Below are positions 38,092-49,609 of a stretch of DNA of 64,000 nt, piece after piece. The stretch covers positions 68,634,899 to 68,698,898 of the forward strand of contig JARWIR010000001.1 in assembly GCA_029959085.1 (NCBI GenBank), in the 5' to 3' direction. Under the pieces are notes generated by a model. That model saw nothing but the letters and a program-made list of their open reading frames with translations, did not search any database and was not told where the DNA came from. Every line of letters starts with the position of its first letter. Within the stretch, counting starts at the first letter, position 1. This DNA comes from Nemophila menziesii. Lineage: Eukaryota > Streptophyta > Magnoliopsida > Boraginales > Hydrophyllaceae. The position numbers and the translations under genes were made by a program.

Positions 38092-39069
38092 ATTTTAAAT
38101 ATTACTTATTAGTCCCTATATTTTATTATCCATACTTTTTTTTGCAAAAAGGTCCCTATATATTTTAATTAATTGCAAATAAGTCCTTACATTTTTTTAT
38201 TTTACATTTTAGGCCATATATCTATTTTTTTCCTATATTTTTTTATTTTGCAAATAAGTCCTTGTATTTTTTTATTTTACATTTTAGGCCATATATCTAT
38301 TTTTTCCTATATTTTTTTATTTTGCAAGCAAGTCCTTATGTTTTTTTATTTTGCAATTTAGTCCCTATATTTTAATTTTGCATTTTAGTCCATTTATCTA
38401 TTATTCCTATAATTTTTATTATATTGCAAATAGGTCCCGATATTTTTTTAATTTTGCATTTTGGTCCATTTATCAATTATTCCTATAATTTTTAAAATAT
38501 ATTTTTTAATTTTGCATTTTGGTCCATTTATATATTTTCGATTTCCACAAATTACACAACAGGCCCTTGTATCTCTAAAAATCAATACTAAAACATATCA
38601 TACGTATCAAAAAATACAAATCATATCAAAACCCTTGTTTTCTAAAAAATTCATAAATTCATCATTTTGTGTTGTTTTTAATTCCAAAAATATACCAATC
38701 AACATCCAATAACATCACCATAACTCGGGAGAGCTAATATATCATTACAATCACAAAAAATTCAATCAAAAAAAAAAAGCAAAAAAAAAAACCGAAAATT
38801 GTTACCTGTTACGTGGATAATGTGTAGATTTCATCCATGAATCCATGCCAGTAACAACGAAACAAAAAAAAAAGATATTAGAAATTGAAATTGAAAATTA
38901 AAAACTAGAAATTGAGTGGTGTTTATGGAAGGATTAAGCTTACCTTGTTGTTGGATTTGCTGTTGGATTGCCTCGGAATAGCTTGGAATGGGAGGAAATG
39001 GCGATTTTTTGGTGTAATTTTTGTGGAGGATGAGTAAGAAATGAGCTCGGTTAGGTCATATAGGATTTT
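38092..39069. other. Leader and intron-like DNA of the second CACTA gene
   Basis: Tandem variants of TTTTTATTTTGCAAATAAGTCC at about 38150-38530 (period about 50-60 bp). The G-rich TTGTTGTTGGATTTGCTGTT lies near 38944. No further coding region is seen. Confidence 0.5.
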
Positions 39070-39345
39070 TAATTGCCGACGACAGGCGTGTTGTCGGTAA
39101 TCCTCTATTATTCGTCGTTAATATAGGACACGTGGCCCACTCCGTACGCACGACACTAGCGTGTCCCTAATTACCAGAATGTCGTCGTTAATTTTCATGG
39201 GCGGGAAACTTGACCGCCCATGTTGACCAATCAAAATTTCGTGATAAAATAGCGACGACGGGGAGATTGAACATCGTCGTTAATTATTAACGACGACATT
39301 CAAATGATGAATGTCGTCGTTAGTCCTATGCATGTTGTCGGTAAT
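39070..39345. repeat. Internal cluster of CACTA subterminal-type motifs
   Basis: Dense GCCGACGACAGG, GTCGTCGTTAAT and ACGACGACATTC motifs of the same type as at both ends of the element, but located inside it. They lie just upstream of the second gene. Confidence 0.85.
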
Positions 39346-39457
39346 TTTTTTTTTAATTTTATCCTTTCTCTTTTATATGTTTTCTATGCTTCCTCTATTA
39401 TTAGTTTCTTTTTTTTCCCATACAATTTTTCTTCAATCTTATTCATTTCTTCCTTGT

Positions 39458-40222
39458 TAGTGTTTGGTGTGTTTGGTCAACATTACGAGTCAAACTTTAG
39501 TGTTTGGTGTGTTTGGTCAACTATATGACTTAAACTTGAGTCAAACTTTAGTGTTTGGTGTGTTTGGTCAACTATAGGAGTCAAATGTTAGTGTTTGGTG
39601 TGTTTGGTCAACTATAGGAGTCAAATGTTAGTGTTTGGTGTGTTTGGTCAACTATATGAGTTAAACTTGAGTCAAACTTTAGTGTTTGGTGTGTTTGGTC
39701 AACTATAGAAGTCAAATGTTAGTGTTTGGTCAACTATACGAGTCAAACTTGAGTCAAACTTTAGTGTTTGGTGTGTTTGGTCAACTATAGGAGTCAAATG
39801 TTTGTGTTTGGTGTGTTTGGTCAACTATACGAGTCAATTGTTAATGTTTGGTGTGTTTGGTCAACTATACGAGTCAAATGTTAGTGTTTGGTGTGTTTGG
39901 TCAACTATAGGAGTCAAATGTTAGTGTTTGGTGTGTTTGGTCAGCTATATGAGTTAAACTTGAGTCAAACTTTAGTGTTTGGTGTGTTTGGTCAACTATA
40001 GGAGTCAAACTTTAGTGTTTGGTGTGTTTGGTCAACTATAGGAGTCAAATGTTAGTGTTTGGTGTGTTTGGTCAACTATAGGAGTCAAATGTTAGTGTTT
40101 GGTGTGTTTGGTCAACTATATGAGTCAAACTTGAGTCAAACATTAGTGTTTGGTGTGTTTGGTCAACTATAGGAGTCAAATGTTAGTGTTTGGTGTGTTT
40201 GGTCAACTATACGAGTCAAATG
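39458..40222. repeat. Minisatellite of 18 units, about 40 bp each
   Basis: The basic unit is AGTGTTTGGTGTGTTTGG, TCAACTATAGGAGTCAAATG, TT. About five units are longer by an insert of AAACTTGAGTC type (roughly 51 bp). Almost every unit contains GGTCAA and AGTCAA, the reverse complements of TTGACC and TTGACT (WRKY W-box cores). The array lies between the end of the TNP2 gene and the second gene's promoter side. Confidence 0.95.
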
Positions 40223-40379
40223 AGCCAAGTTTAAATTCAAATTCAAATACAAAAAACCACAAATATGTGTAATAAAAAAAGACAAATAAAGTTTTCAACT
40301 AGTCAGTTTCATCTCCACTGTCAACTATAGGCTCACCATCGCTATCAAACTTAGTAGGTTCTTCGTCTCCATATTCTTC

Positions 40380-41331
40380 CTACGTGTCATCCTCCATTTC
40401 CTCGTTCTCATCAGTAATCATTTCAAAAGGCAATTGAATACGAAAATGAGATGGGTCAATCTCGACCTCCTCCGTAGTTGCCAAGTTCATCAGAACGGAA
40501 TCAGTATCAGGGTTTACCAAAGGTATTTTGATTCTCCCGCTGTCGGTAGGTTTATGATTCCGAACCCTATAACTCGGGACTCCATCCATGACGATCGTTT
40601 ATTTCCCAAACGGCCTTCCATTCTTTCGATGTTTTCTTTGCACGAATCTCGTCAATATAAAACACTTTCTTCGCTTGAGATGCTAGAATGTATGGTTCGT
40701 TTGGCCAATCAACGCTTGTTGTGTTGATAAAGGTTGCCCCGTGTTCTGTCCTTGATTCACTCTTCTTGTACCACTTACAACCAAATATAACAACCGAGCA
40801 CCCTCCAGTGTATATTAGCGCCAAGATTTTCAATAACTCGCCGTAATACGGTGACCCATCGTACATGACACATACACCGTAATCTTGCGTCACTCTTTTT
40901 TCTCCTTTAATCTTTGTTATCCACTTTACATCGTTCATAACACATGAATCGTACATATGCACCGCACCATAAGACATGTTTGCCAATGACACCATCTCAG
41001 GGGTAGCTAACGCATCACCACGGGATTCCATTCCATGAACCTGTCATAAAAAAAAACATGAGATACATTGAAATAAATAGAATAATATTTAAACCAAAGT
41101 CACATACCTTATCCAAAAACCAATCCTTAAACATTTGACGGTGCATATAATCTATTTCGTAAATCGTTCCCGAAAGTGTCAATCTGTGTTCATTATAATT
41201 GAAATGGTATATAAATAAATCATTATAAATATATAAATATAAATATATAAATATAAATATATAAATATAAATATATAATATAAATATATAAATATATATA
41301 TATATATATATGAAAATATATAAATATATAA

Positions 41332-41364
<33 letters not shown>

Positions 41365-43956
41365 AATGAGCTAAATATAAATAACAACGTTACTTACGTC
41401 CTAAATGTCTCGATTTCGTCGCAATTATTCAAAATATAATAAATGACGTGCTCCTTATCCTTCTATGCTAAAGCACCAGATACTTTCTTGCCAACTGGAG
41501 TACACTGGGACTTGAAAACGGATAACTCTCTATACACTGGCGGTGGTTCGTTGTATCTGCCTGGATCGTTGAACTTTGTTTTTTCTTCACTAAGGTACCT
41601 GGATATGAAATTCAATGTCTCTTCCGCCATGTAACCCTCGGCTATTGAACCCTCTGGTCTAGCTTGGTTTCGAATATACTCTTTCAACTTTTTTAAATAC
41701 CTTTCAAATGGGTACATCCACCGCATTTGAACCGAGCCCCCTAACAATGTTTCATCGTACAAGTGTATCACCAAGTGGATCATTTTGTCAAAAAATGCAG
41801 GAGGCAGAATCGTTTCTAGTTTGCACATCACTTCAGCCACTTTTGCCTTACCGGTTAACAACTGTTTCTTACTCAAATTCTTGCTACAAACGACTCTAAA
41901 CACATTCGCTAACCCAATAACCGCTTCGCTAATCGGCTTATCCTCTAAAAGACCGGGCAGACAACAGACAAAGAGATACTGCATCATAACGTGACAATCA
42001 TGCGATTTCATTCCAATAATCTTTCCCGTATCAATATGAACATTGTTCCTCAAACTAGACGCGAAACCATCTGGAAACCTTTGTGCCTATAACCACTCAA
42101 GAAAAATCTTCCTCTTCTCCGCTGATAACGTATACTTTCCTCGCTTTAGTATCGTCTTACCTCCTACGGATGAGAGCCACAACTCCTTCCTAATTTCCAT
42201 ATCCTGAAGATCCATTCGTGCCTTCACGTTGTCTTTTTTTATTATCCCATCAAGTCCTATAACCGTACAAAACAAACTGTCGCACACATTCTTCTCGCAA
42301 TGCATTACATCGATGTTATGTTTTCACAAATTTTCTGACCAATATGGTAAATGATAAAAAATACTCTTTTTTTTCCAATTGGCCTCACGAGGACCTGTTT
42401 TTTTCGTCACCTTGCCCCCAAAATCCTTGTGTTTACCGGGAAACACAATCGGAAGTCCATCTAGCTGTGTCTGAATACTAGTAGGACTATGTTTCCTCGG
42501 TGGGGCCCGATTATCGGTTTCCTTGTACGAAACCCTATCTTCTCTGAGATTATGTTTGGTAGGTAACCAACGTCTATGATCAAAGTAAACAACCCCTTTC
42601 CTCACCTTCAACGAATGAGTGGAATCCATGCATTCTGGGCAAGCCATGTAACCTTGACCCGACCATCTTGAAGCGTATGACCGAGCGAGGTAATCATTGG
42701 TCGTGGATAACACACAAACCATCATTAAAAACATTTGCTTCGTGTGGGCGTCATACGTATGGAAACCTGTTTTCCACCACATGTCCAACTCGTCTATAGC
42801 AGGGCGTCATACGTATGGAAACATGTTTTCCACAATATGTCCAACTCGTCTACAACATGTCCTTTCCGGGTGAGCGGGGACCCGGAATCAACAAACAAAG
42901 CTGAAATGCGGTCTCCTTTATGCATGTCCACGGTGGCAAGTTGTAGACGGTCAATATGACAGGTCACATACTGTACGAGTTGTTCTGCATGGAGAACGGA
43001 CAAAACCCATCGAGCCCCAGGCCCAAATACACATTCCGAGGTTCACTAGCAAACTCAGGATGTAGCGCTGCAAATCTCTTCCAACCATCACCATCAATCG
43101 GATGACGCAACACGTCTGGATCGACACTTTTTCCGGTATGGTTCCAAATCATTTCTTTAGCAGTGTGTTTCGAAGCGTATAGTCGTTGCAATCTCAGCGT
43201 AATCGGAAAGTAACGAAGCTTCTTATGCGGTACTTTGTTACCCTTCTTCGGGTCATATCTTGATTCACCACATACTCGACAATTATCGAGTTTTTCATTC
43301 TCCTTGTAAAAAATGGCACAATCATTCAAACAAACATCGATAGTAATATACCCCATACCCAAACTTTTCAGTTTCTTGTTGCATGCTTCGTAAGAATCGG
43401 GCAAGTTGTGAGGTTTCGGTAAAACACGACCAACCAACTCTAATAGCTCGGTAAATGATGTGTTACTCCACTTGTTCTTTACTTTTATGTGCATAAGCTT
43501 GGCAATGAAATTCAATGAACTCATCGCTGTACAATCAGGATATAATTCTGTCTCCAATTCTTCGAACAGTGAATCAAAACTGTTTTGACTAGGAAGATGT
43601 GCGTCTCTCATCTCAATATCTCCCGGATATCCACCAACATAGTAACTCTGTCTCACATCCTCATAAACACGTTGCATTTCGTTATCTCTATTTGGTACTT
43701 GAATTGTCTTATGAATTATCACCTCGTTCTCGCCGTGTTTTGTCCAAATAAGATATGATTTGTTGAAACCGTGTTTTAGAAGGTGGGCCCTAACTTCGTC
43801 GATGGGTTTTCGAGAGTAATAATTACACTTCGTACATGGGCAATACATGTAACCAGTGGTACAATCTTCACTTTTCTCTGCATATTCGATAAAACGGAGA
43901 ACCCCAGATACATATTCTTTCGTATCGATCCAACTCTTATCTAAATCCGGATTCAT
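40380..43956 (-). pseudogene. TNP2-type CACTA transposase, broken
   Basis: The N-terminal ORF (42964-43956) has the transposase-associated domain (MNPDLDKSWIDT, CPCTKCNYY) and the TNP2 core (CNDCAIFYKENEKLDNCRVC, LRLQRLYASKHTA). It stops at SM-TGA, where the family has Trp. The next parts follow with frame changes: IPGPRSPGKDM, DELDMWWKTGFHTYDAHTK and MACPECMDSTHSLK (42324-42788), MHCEKNVCDSLFCTVIGL (42087-42305), then DUF4218 (41463-42053: LLEDKPISEAVIGLANVFR, WMYPFERYLKKLK) and DUF4216 (40567-41031: YYGELLKILALIYTGG, FGCKWY). The last 69 codons end at 40380. Domain order is complete for the family. At least one nonsense codon, a local 58-bp duplication and a stop after EWL near 42087 disable it. 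Confidence 0.93.
41215..41366. repeat. AT-rich microsatellite (ATAAATAT and TA runs)
   Basis: About 150 bp of AAATATATAAATAT and (TA)n, in an intron-like gap between the DUF4216 and DUF4218 parts of the TNP2 gene. Confidence 0.95.
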
Positions 43957-43966
43957 CTCTTGGCAA

Positions 43967-44710
43967 CAATTTTATACGACTAGACAAATAAAATATATGA
44001 TTATTACAACCCAATTAAAAAGAAGAATAAAAATTACAACACATTAAATGACATAATAAAAATTACAAATCATTGAACGAAAAAATATTACAAACCATTG
44101 AATGAATAAAATTACAAACCATTGAATAAATAAAATTACAACACAATATATAGATAATAAATTTCATATAATTAATAAAACAAATAAAAATATATGAACA
44201 CAAAAAATTAAATACAAACAAACATGCATACTACACAACATAATTATAAAAAAGTAAACCAAAACACATGTAATTCATCAACCTAATCATGTCTAATTAT
44301 AGCAATTAACATATATCCATTAAAACAAAAATTAAAAAAACATGAAATTTCTTGAAAATACCTTGAATTGGATGGTTAAGAAGAGGATTGATGAGCACAA
44401 CCCACCTTGACAATGTACTAATTCACCTAATCACATCATATATCAACAATTAAACACAATTATAAAATAAAAATTAAATTTTAAAAACATGAATTTTCAT
44501 GAATTTACCTTAAATTTTGTGATGAAAATGGATATTGATAATGCCCCACCTTGATTATGGACCCGGGAATAGTGCAAGACGAATTGGAGAATCAATGAGG
44601 GGGGAAAGTAAAAAATTCTGGGATTTTTGGGAGAAATTCGGAGGTGTTTTAGGGTGTGTGCGTGTTTTATGAGATAAAAAACCTGCTGTCTTCAAAATAT
44701 ACATTAATTA
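43967..44710. other. CACTA 5' leader side, AT-rich
   Basis: Tandem variants of AAAATTACAAACCATTGAAT (44010-44160). No ORF. It lies upstream of the TNP2 start and probably holds its promoter, but I see no clear box. Confidence 0.5.
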
Positions 44711-44982
44711 ATTACCGACGACACGTAATTCGCCGTTAAATTTACAAAGTCGTCGGTAATTACCGGCGAAAAACGCCGTCGTAAGATATAGCGACGACAG
44801 AATCAGGATTAAAAAAATAAAAATACATAATAATAGATTACCGACTAAGTGTATACTATTATCGACGATCTTTTGTCGGCAACTTTTAGCGACAACACTG
44901 TCGTCGTTAATCTCGAAAGATCACCGACAACCCGTAACTCGTCGGCGATTTGTTGTCGGTAAACAAGCGAATTCTAGTAGTG
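44711..44982. repeat. CACTA right TIR and subterminal repeats
   Basis: Motifs of the ACCGACGAC / GTCGTCGTTAA type in both orientations, ending with the inverted TIR TCTAGTAGTG. Confidence 0.85.
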
Positions 44983-44985
44983 ATT

Positions 44986-45600
44986 CTTGTTTTAGTTGTG
45001 ATGTATTTTTTAGAAAAATTCCTAACAAATATGAATTCGCCTTCACAGTGAACAAATTCAAAACTCATACAGTAAAGGAAGTGTTTGATACAAAGGTATC
45101 GGGTTTGAAAATATGATCAACAATATAGACTATGAGGGCGTTTAGACCATTTTATACCTCCATAAGAATATATCTGCATGTGGGTTGTCCTATCTCGCCC
45201 CAAATGACTGTTAGCCATCCTGATAATAATATTAGTATTGAGATTTATATGCTAAAACAACTTAATAAACAATCTAATAATAATCTTAATGATGGAACTA
45301 CAGTGTTTGCCTCCCCACCTATTATTAATATTGCACCTAAGGCACATTTTTTTTCACTTTTAAAAAAAGGTAGAGAACTTGATTAAAAGAAAGAATCAAT
45401 GCTTCAAACATTTAACAATGTACACGTAAATTTACCTATCATTTCAGTAATTAAGATTGTCCCTTTTTATGATACATATATAAAAGAATTATGCACCCAT
45501 AAGAAGAGATATCAAGGTCATAACAAAGAATAAAATTAAAAATCAACGTTAAGCATCTTTGGCGAGTTCTGCTCTTCCTAAAAATAAACCAGAATATTTT
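44986..45600. repeat. Repeat U, copy 4, right part
   Basis: Continues the U copy broken at about 35465: TTTTAGTTGTGATGTATTTTT, then CTCCATAAGAATA, GCACCCATAAGAAGAGATAT and so on, as at 48605-49170. Confidence 0.85.
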
Positions 45601-46014
45601 TTTTATATGTTTTTTTGAATGAATTTTCTTTTTAAATGTATTAATTATGATAATATGTATATATATATATAATATTTTATTTGTAATGTGTCCAAGCTGT
45701 GTCATATTGGAGTTTTCTTGAAAAATGATGTTGCTTCCTATTCTTGAATTTTTCAATTTCTTTTTTTTATTGTAAAACTTTTATTGCATTTAATATTTAT
45801 ATTTGATGAACTATATTTCTGACTATTTAAATGAAGTATCTACTTTATGAACATATGGATTTACAATTAACCACATTTATAGTCTAAAGATAAAATTATG
45901 ATTGTAAATAATAAAAAAATTTGATTGGAGTTCAGGTTAAAAATGGATCACCAAGGAAACAGACATGCTCCTCACATGCCATATAATATGGTTGCGTATC
46001 AACCTTCCTAACTT
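45601..46014. other. No recognisable gene
   Basis: AT-rich, with a short TA run near 45657-45672. Confidence 0.5.
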
Positions 46015-46111
46015 TTATGCACGAGTTTCTGGTTCAACTTTCTAAGTATCAACCGCAGGCTCATCCCTTGATCTTGCTTTGTTAGTAATACAGAAACAGA
46101 TTTTTGATCCT
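46015..46111 (-). pseudogene. NudC exon 4 remnant (copy D)
   Basis: After TTTTTGCAG the minus strand reads EDQKSVSVLLTKQDQ. The DWWKCLVKG codons are deleted, and it resumes (one-base shift) as DEPAVDT, stop, KVEPETRA. This gives the best view of the exon's first residues. Intron sequence follows on its 5' side to about 46178 and is then cut by LINE sequence. Confidence 0.85.
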
Positions 46112-46179
46112 CTGCAAAAATGTTTAGATTAAATTTCATAAACCTCACAATTATATATTTATTTTACAAATATTTACAA

Positions 46180-46930
46180 CATGGGAAACTGACATCCCTG
46201 CTGTCACAGGACTTCAAGCGCAATTATACAAGGAATATGGCTATTTGGGAGGTGAGCTGATGCGACCATCCTCAACAGGTGCAGGCCCGGAATTTTTGTT
46301 CCAGCAGCATACTTCATTTCTGTTGGTGGAGGAATGGTCAGGTATTGCAGCACTTTGACAAATGATCCACGATCAGCACCATCGCTGACAGGTGCTGCAA
46401 TTCCGGATTATATATTTGCTGGACCGAAGTGGATATCAGATGGTGGGAAAAAAATGTCCACCAAGGGTATATTTGCCGGGGTGTCATGGAGCGTCTTTTC
46501 CGCGGTGATGGTTAAGACAATTTGGAAAGAGTAAAATAATATGGTGTTTAATTTACCGAGTTTCCGGCGACAAAAACATGGTTAAAAGATCCCAATTTGT
46601 GGAAAATAATTATAATACTAGAGTTTGGGGTTATATGCCAGGTAAAACAACACTTACACAATGATCGATCGGTAAATCTCATTGGGTAGAATAAACCAAT
46701 CTAGAGGGTTAAATTGAATATCGATGAAAGTTGTAACAAGTCCCGACATGTTGTGGGTGGAGACGGCGTAGTTCGTGATAGGAAAGGTAATTGAATTTTT
46801 TGGTTTCTCTGTGAAGATAAATCATGACATGCCCGTTATTATTGAACTTATCGGTGTTAAGTGAAAGGCTAAATATGGTGGAAGGGTTAAGCATAGAGAA
46901 AGTAGAGGTAGAAGTGAATTATTAGAAAGT
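46180..46930 (+). pseudogene. LINE remnant: end of zinc-binding region and RNase H start
   Basis: VSWSVFSAVMVKTIWKE then NNMVFN (46480-46545) corresponds to the W..W..RN..VF motif of plant L1 ORF2. RNase H follows with LNIDESCNK (46711), GGDGVVRDRKGN and FWFLCED. It is short and has several stops. Confidence 0.7.
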
Positions 46931-46950
46931 AATCGAGGTTATTAGATTTC

Positions 46951-47370
46951 TCCTGTTAGAGATACATAGTAAGTATCTATATAAATGGGGTTGTCAAAGA
47001 TAAAATGAATCCAACTAAATTTTATAACGTTGTTTGTCTATGTAAAACAAATAAATTTATGCAGGTGTTGTAAAGATGATTTTTTTACTAATCACCCACA
47101 TAATTCTGATTTCTAAATAAATATTTCATGTTAAAGATACATAGTAAGTATCTATATAACACATATTTGAATTAGTGGGGCTGTCAAAGACCAAATGAAG
47201 TCAACTAATTTTGTTAAAGTTGTTTGTGTTTGACAAATAAAGAAAGCTCAATTTGTAAATAAGTTTTTCCTGTTAGAGATACATAGTAAGTATCTATATA
47301 ACACATATTTGAATTAGTGAGGTTGTTAAAGACAAAATGAAATCAACTAAATTTTATAAAGTTGAAGGTT
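46951..47370 (+). repeat. Triplicated intron/exon-start segment
   Basis: The segment GTTAGAGATACATAGTAAG, followed (in two of three copies by ACACATATTTGAATTAG and) by GGTTGTCAAAGACAAAATG, occurs at about 46951, 47127 and 47268. The third copy runs into the CLSY/DRD1-like exon, so the unit seems to be the end of an intron plus the first codons of that exon. Confidence 0.8.
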
Positions 47371-47481
47371 TCCACTCTATAGTAAGTAACTTGGTAGCTG
47401 ATAACCTGGATGGTTGTATCATGGCTCACGCTCATGGATCTGGGAAAACCTTCGTGATCATTAGCTTCTTACAGAGCTTCA
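47318..47481 (+). pseudogene. CLSY/DRD1-type SNF2 remodeler fragment (Walker A exon)
   Basis: One open stretch of about 50 codons reads [20 protein letters not shown], then [14 protein letters not shown] and [10 protein letters not shown], ending where repeat U begins. The EGF....NL block followed by GCI.AHAPGSGKTF..ISF.QSF is the ATPase motif I region of the plant DRD1/CLASSY group of SNF2 proteins, which recruit or assist Pol IV and Pol V in RNA-directed DNA methylation. The Walker A residues GSGKT are intact; the usual Pro before them is His here. All other helicase motifs are absent. It is an exon fragment, not a gene. Confidence 0.85.
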
Positions 47482-47489
47482 TTTTTTTT

Positions 47490-49330
47490 ATTATATAGTT
47501 TGTTAAATTTTGATACTTTATCTTATTTGAAAAAAAATAGGATACTAGTAAAATAGGATTTAGATGTCTTTTTATCTTTGTTTATTAAGACTTTGAATTC
47601 TTTATTTCCTTAATATGTTTATTATATATATAGTAATCTAATAGTTATGTGAAGAATTTGAATTCAAATTTTAGTAAATTACTAGTTGATTAAATGGTTT
47701 AAACACTTTAATTTTATAAGAGTAATGCTAGATATCACCTTAAATCGCATCACCTTTTAATCACCTCCTACGTGGAATTTAAATGCACCAATCATATAAT
47801 TTTTCTTTCCTGATTTATCATTTTCTCTTTCTTTTATGATTGGTCCACATAGGAGGCGATAAAAGGGTGATGCGATTTGAGATGATATCCAACATTACTC
47901 ATTTTGTAAATAGATGGTTTTTCAAATAGATGAACCCGCTACATTACTGGAACATGTTTCAAATTATAGAGGTCATTAATGATACTAGTTAAATATATAA
48001 TTTTATATCAACTTTAGATATTGATGATTACTAATGTCGTTTTATTACATCAATTGCTAAATCATATTTTTAATAAGTGTGAAACGCGAGTTATACACTT
48101 ATGATTACATGTTTGGATTGGTGGTAAAGCAAAAAACATCGTTCATGAGCACATATAGCTTTTTGAGATATCTCATGCCTTTTTGAGATCGTAATATAAT
48201 GCACAAGTAAAAAATGTTTAAGACCAGATTGAGGATGCTTCTGTTGGCACTCTCAAGTTTAAAACAAATTTGTTAATAAGGCTCTTAAACAGGAGAGCCT
48301 ATAGGAGTTATGAAATGGTATATTTCGTAACATTTACGATAATGTAGTGGAAATAGGTTAGTCTACATATGAATGCTAATAAGGAAATGAATGTTGCAAC
48401 GCGTATATTTGTAAATGTTCATAGTTTGATTCTTATAAATATAACCAGACTATTCTTACGAATAAGGATACGATCCTATGTTGCTCACGTTATACTTTGT
48501 TCAAGGTGAACTCACGATACTCAACAAGTACGCTTGAAGAATTTTAGTATCATATATATTGACCATTCTAATGACTAATGACCCATCATCTGGTGTCTTT
48601 TAGTTGTGATGTATTTTTTGAGAAATTTCCTATCAAGTATGAATTCATCTTCATAGTTATCGAATTCAAAACACATATTTCAAAGGAAATGTTTCATACA
48701 AAAGTGTCGGGTTTATTTACATGATCAACCATATAGCTTGTGGGGGTGTTCAGACCATTTTAACTCTCCATAAAAATAAATCTAGCAGGTGGGTTATCCT
48801 ATCTCGCCAAACTGACATGTCATCCCATTCTGATAATAATGTTGTATTGAGATTTATATGCTAAAACAACATAATAAACAATCTAATAATACTCGTAATG
48901 ATTGAACTTCTTCTTTTGCATCCCCTCCTATAATTAATATTGGACCTAAGGCACATTTATCTTCGTTTTTTGAAAAACATAGTAAACTATATGAAAATAT
49001 AGAATTAATGCTTCAAACATTTAACAAATTATTTGTTAACTACCTATCAATTTAGTAATCAAGATTCCCCGTTTATGCAAAATATATAATAGAAGTATGC
49101 ACCCATAACAAGAGATATCAAGGCCATACCATAATAATGAAATTGCAAATTCTGCTCGCCCTATAAATGAAAGAATCTGGAGTATTAATTATCCTTCCCA
49201 CCCAAAAATAAAAAATCTTGACTCTGCCCCTTTTTCAAAGTTAAATGCCCTATGCCGAACAAGTTTAAGAATTGTATAACTCACGACCATTTGGAAATTT
49301 TATCAATTAATAAATTCAATATACATCTTA
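47490..49330. repeat. Repeat U, copy 5
   Basis: It starts right after the remodeler fragment with ATTATATAGTTTGTTAAATTTTG, matching 12650 and 32990. It contains a MITE (47720-47900). At 49332-49490 the sequence differs from the other copies, and the intron-like GACTATATAGGGAATTTCC resumes after that. Confidence 0.85.
47720..47900. mobile_element. Mutator-type MITE, 181 bp
   Basis: Long inverted repeats (GAGTAATGCTAGATATCAC against GAGTAATGTTGGATATCAT inverted, continuing past CCTCCTACGTGGA) make the whole element a fold-back. It is flanked by ATTTTATAA (47711-47719) and ATTTTGTAA (47901-47909), a 9-bp duplication with one change. U copies at 12880 and 34748 have a single ATTTTATAA and no insert, so the insertion is proved. 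Confidence 0.93.
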
Positions 49331-49331
49331 C

Positions 49332-49490
49332 TTTTTTTGGTACATAGGTTCCAGGATAGCTTTCACACAACCAACTAATCCCACAGACGATATGCCTACC
49401 CTCCTAAAGCATACCCAGACACGTCAAAACTAGGTTACCCATGCCCTGAGAGAGATCCATACCGTATACTTCTTGGTTGAAAGATAGGGT
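49332..49490. other. Segment replacing NudC intron sequence
   Basis: TTTTTTGGTACATAGGTTCC to CATACCGTATACTTC has no counterpart in the other U/NudC-intron copies. It contains no clear terminal repeats. Origin unknown. Confidence 0.4.
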
Positions 49491-49609
49491 CCTAGTTCAT
49501 AGACTATATAGGGAATTTCCCCTTACCAAGATTTCTTTAAAGTAAGAACCCTAAATAAATAAAATTCCTAAAACAAACCTGATAAAGGAGACATGAATAA
49601 CATACATAG

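Larger units (their letters stand above)
35758..44982 (-). mobile_element. CACTA (En/Spm) DNA transposon with both ends
   Basis: 9225 bp. The ends CACTACTGGAATTCGC and, inverted, CACTACTAGAATTCGC form terminal repeats of about 32 bp with three mismatches. They are flanked by the 3-bp target duplication ATT (35755-35757, 44983-44985), as expected for CACTA elements. It carries two minus-strand genes: a TNP2-type transposase and a second Transposase_24-like gene. It split repeat U copy 4. The transposase is broken, so it could move only with help. Confidence 0.95.

Noticed and set aside
39458..40222. CRISPR array
   Set aside because: The repeats are contiguous with no unique spacers, the DNA is a plant genome, and the array lies within a CACTA transposon.
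41215..41366. AT-rich run as a replication origin or matrix attachment site
   Set aside because: It is a simple microsatellite in an intron-like gap; nothing else supports such a role.
36394..43956. The CACTA genes as host genes
   Set aside because: They lie wholly between CACTA TIRs and have TNP2/DUF4216/DUF4218 and Transposase_24-type motifs.
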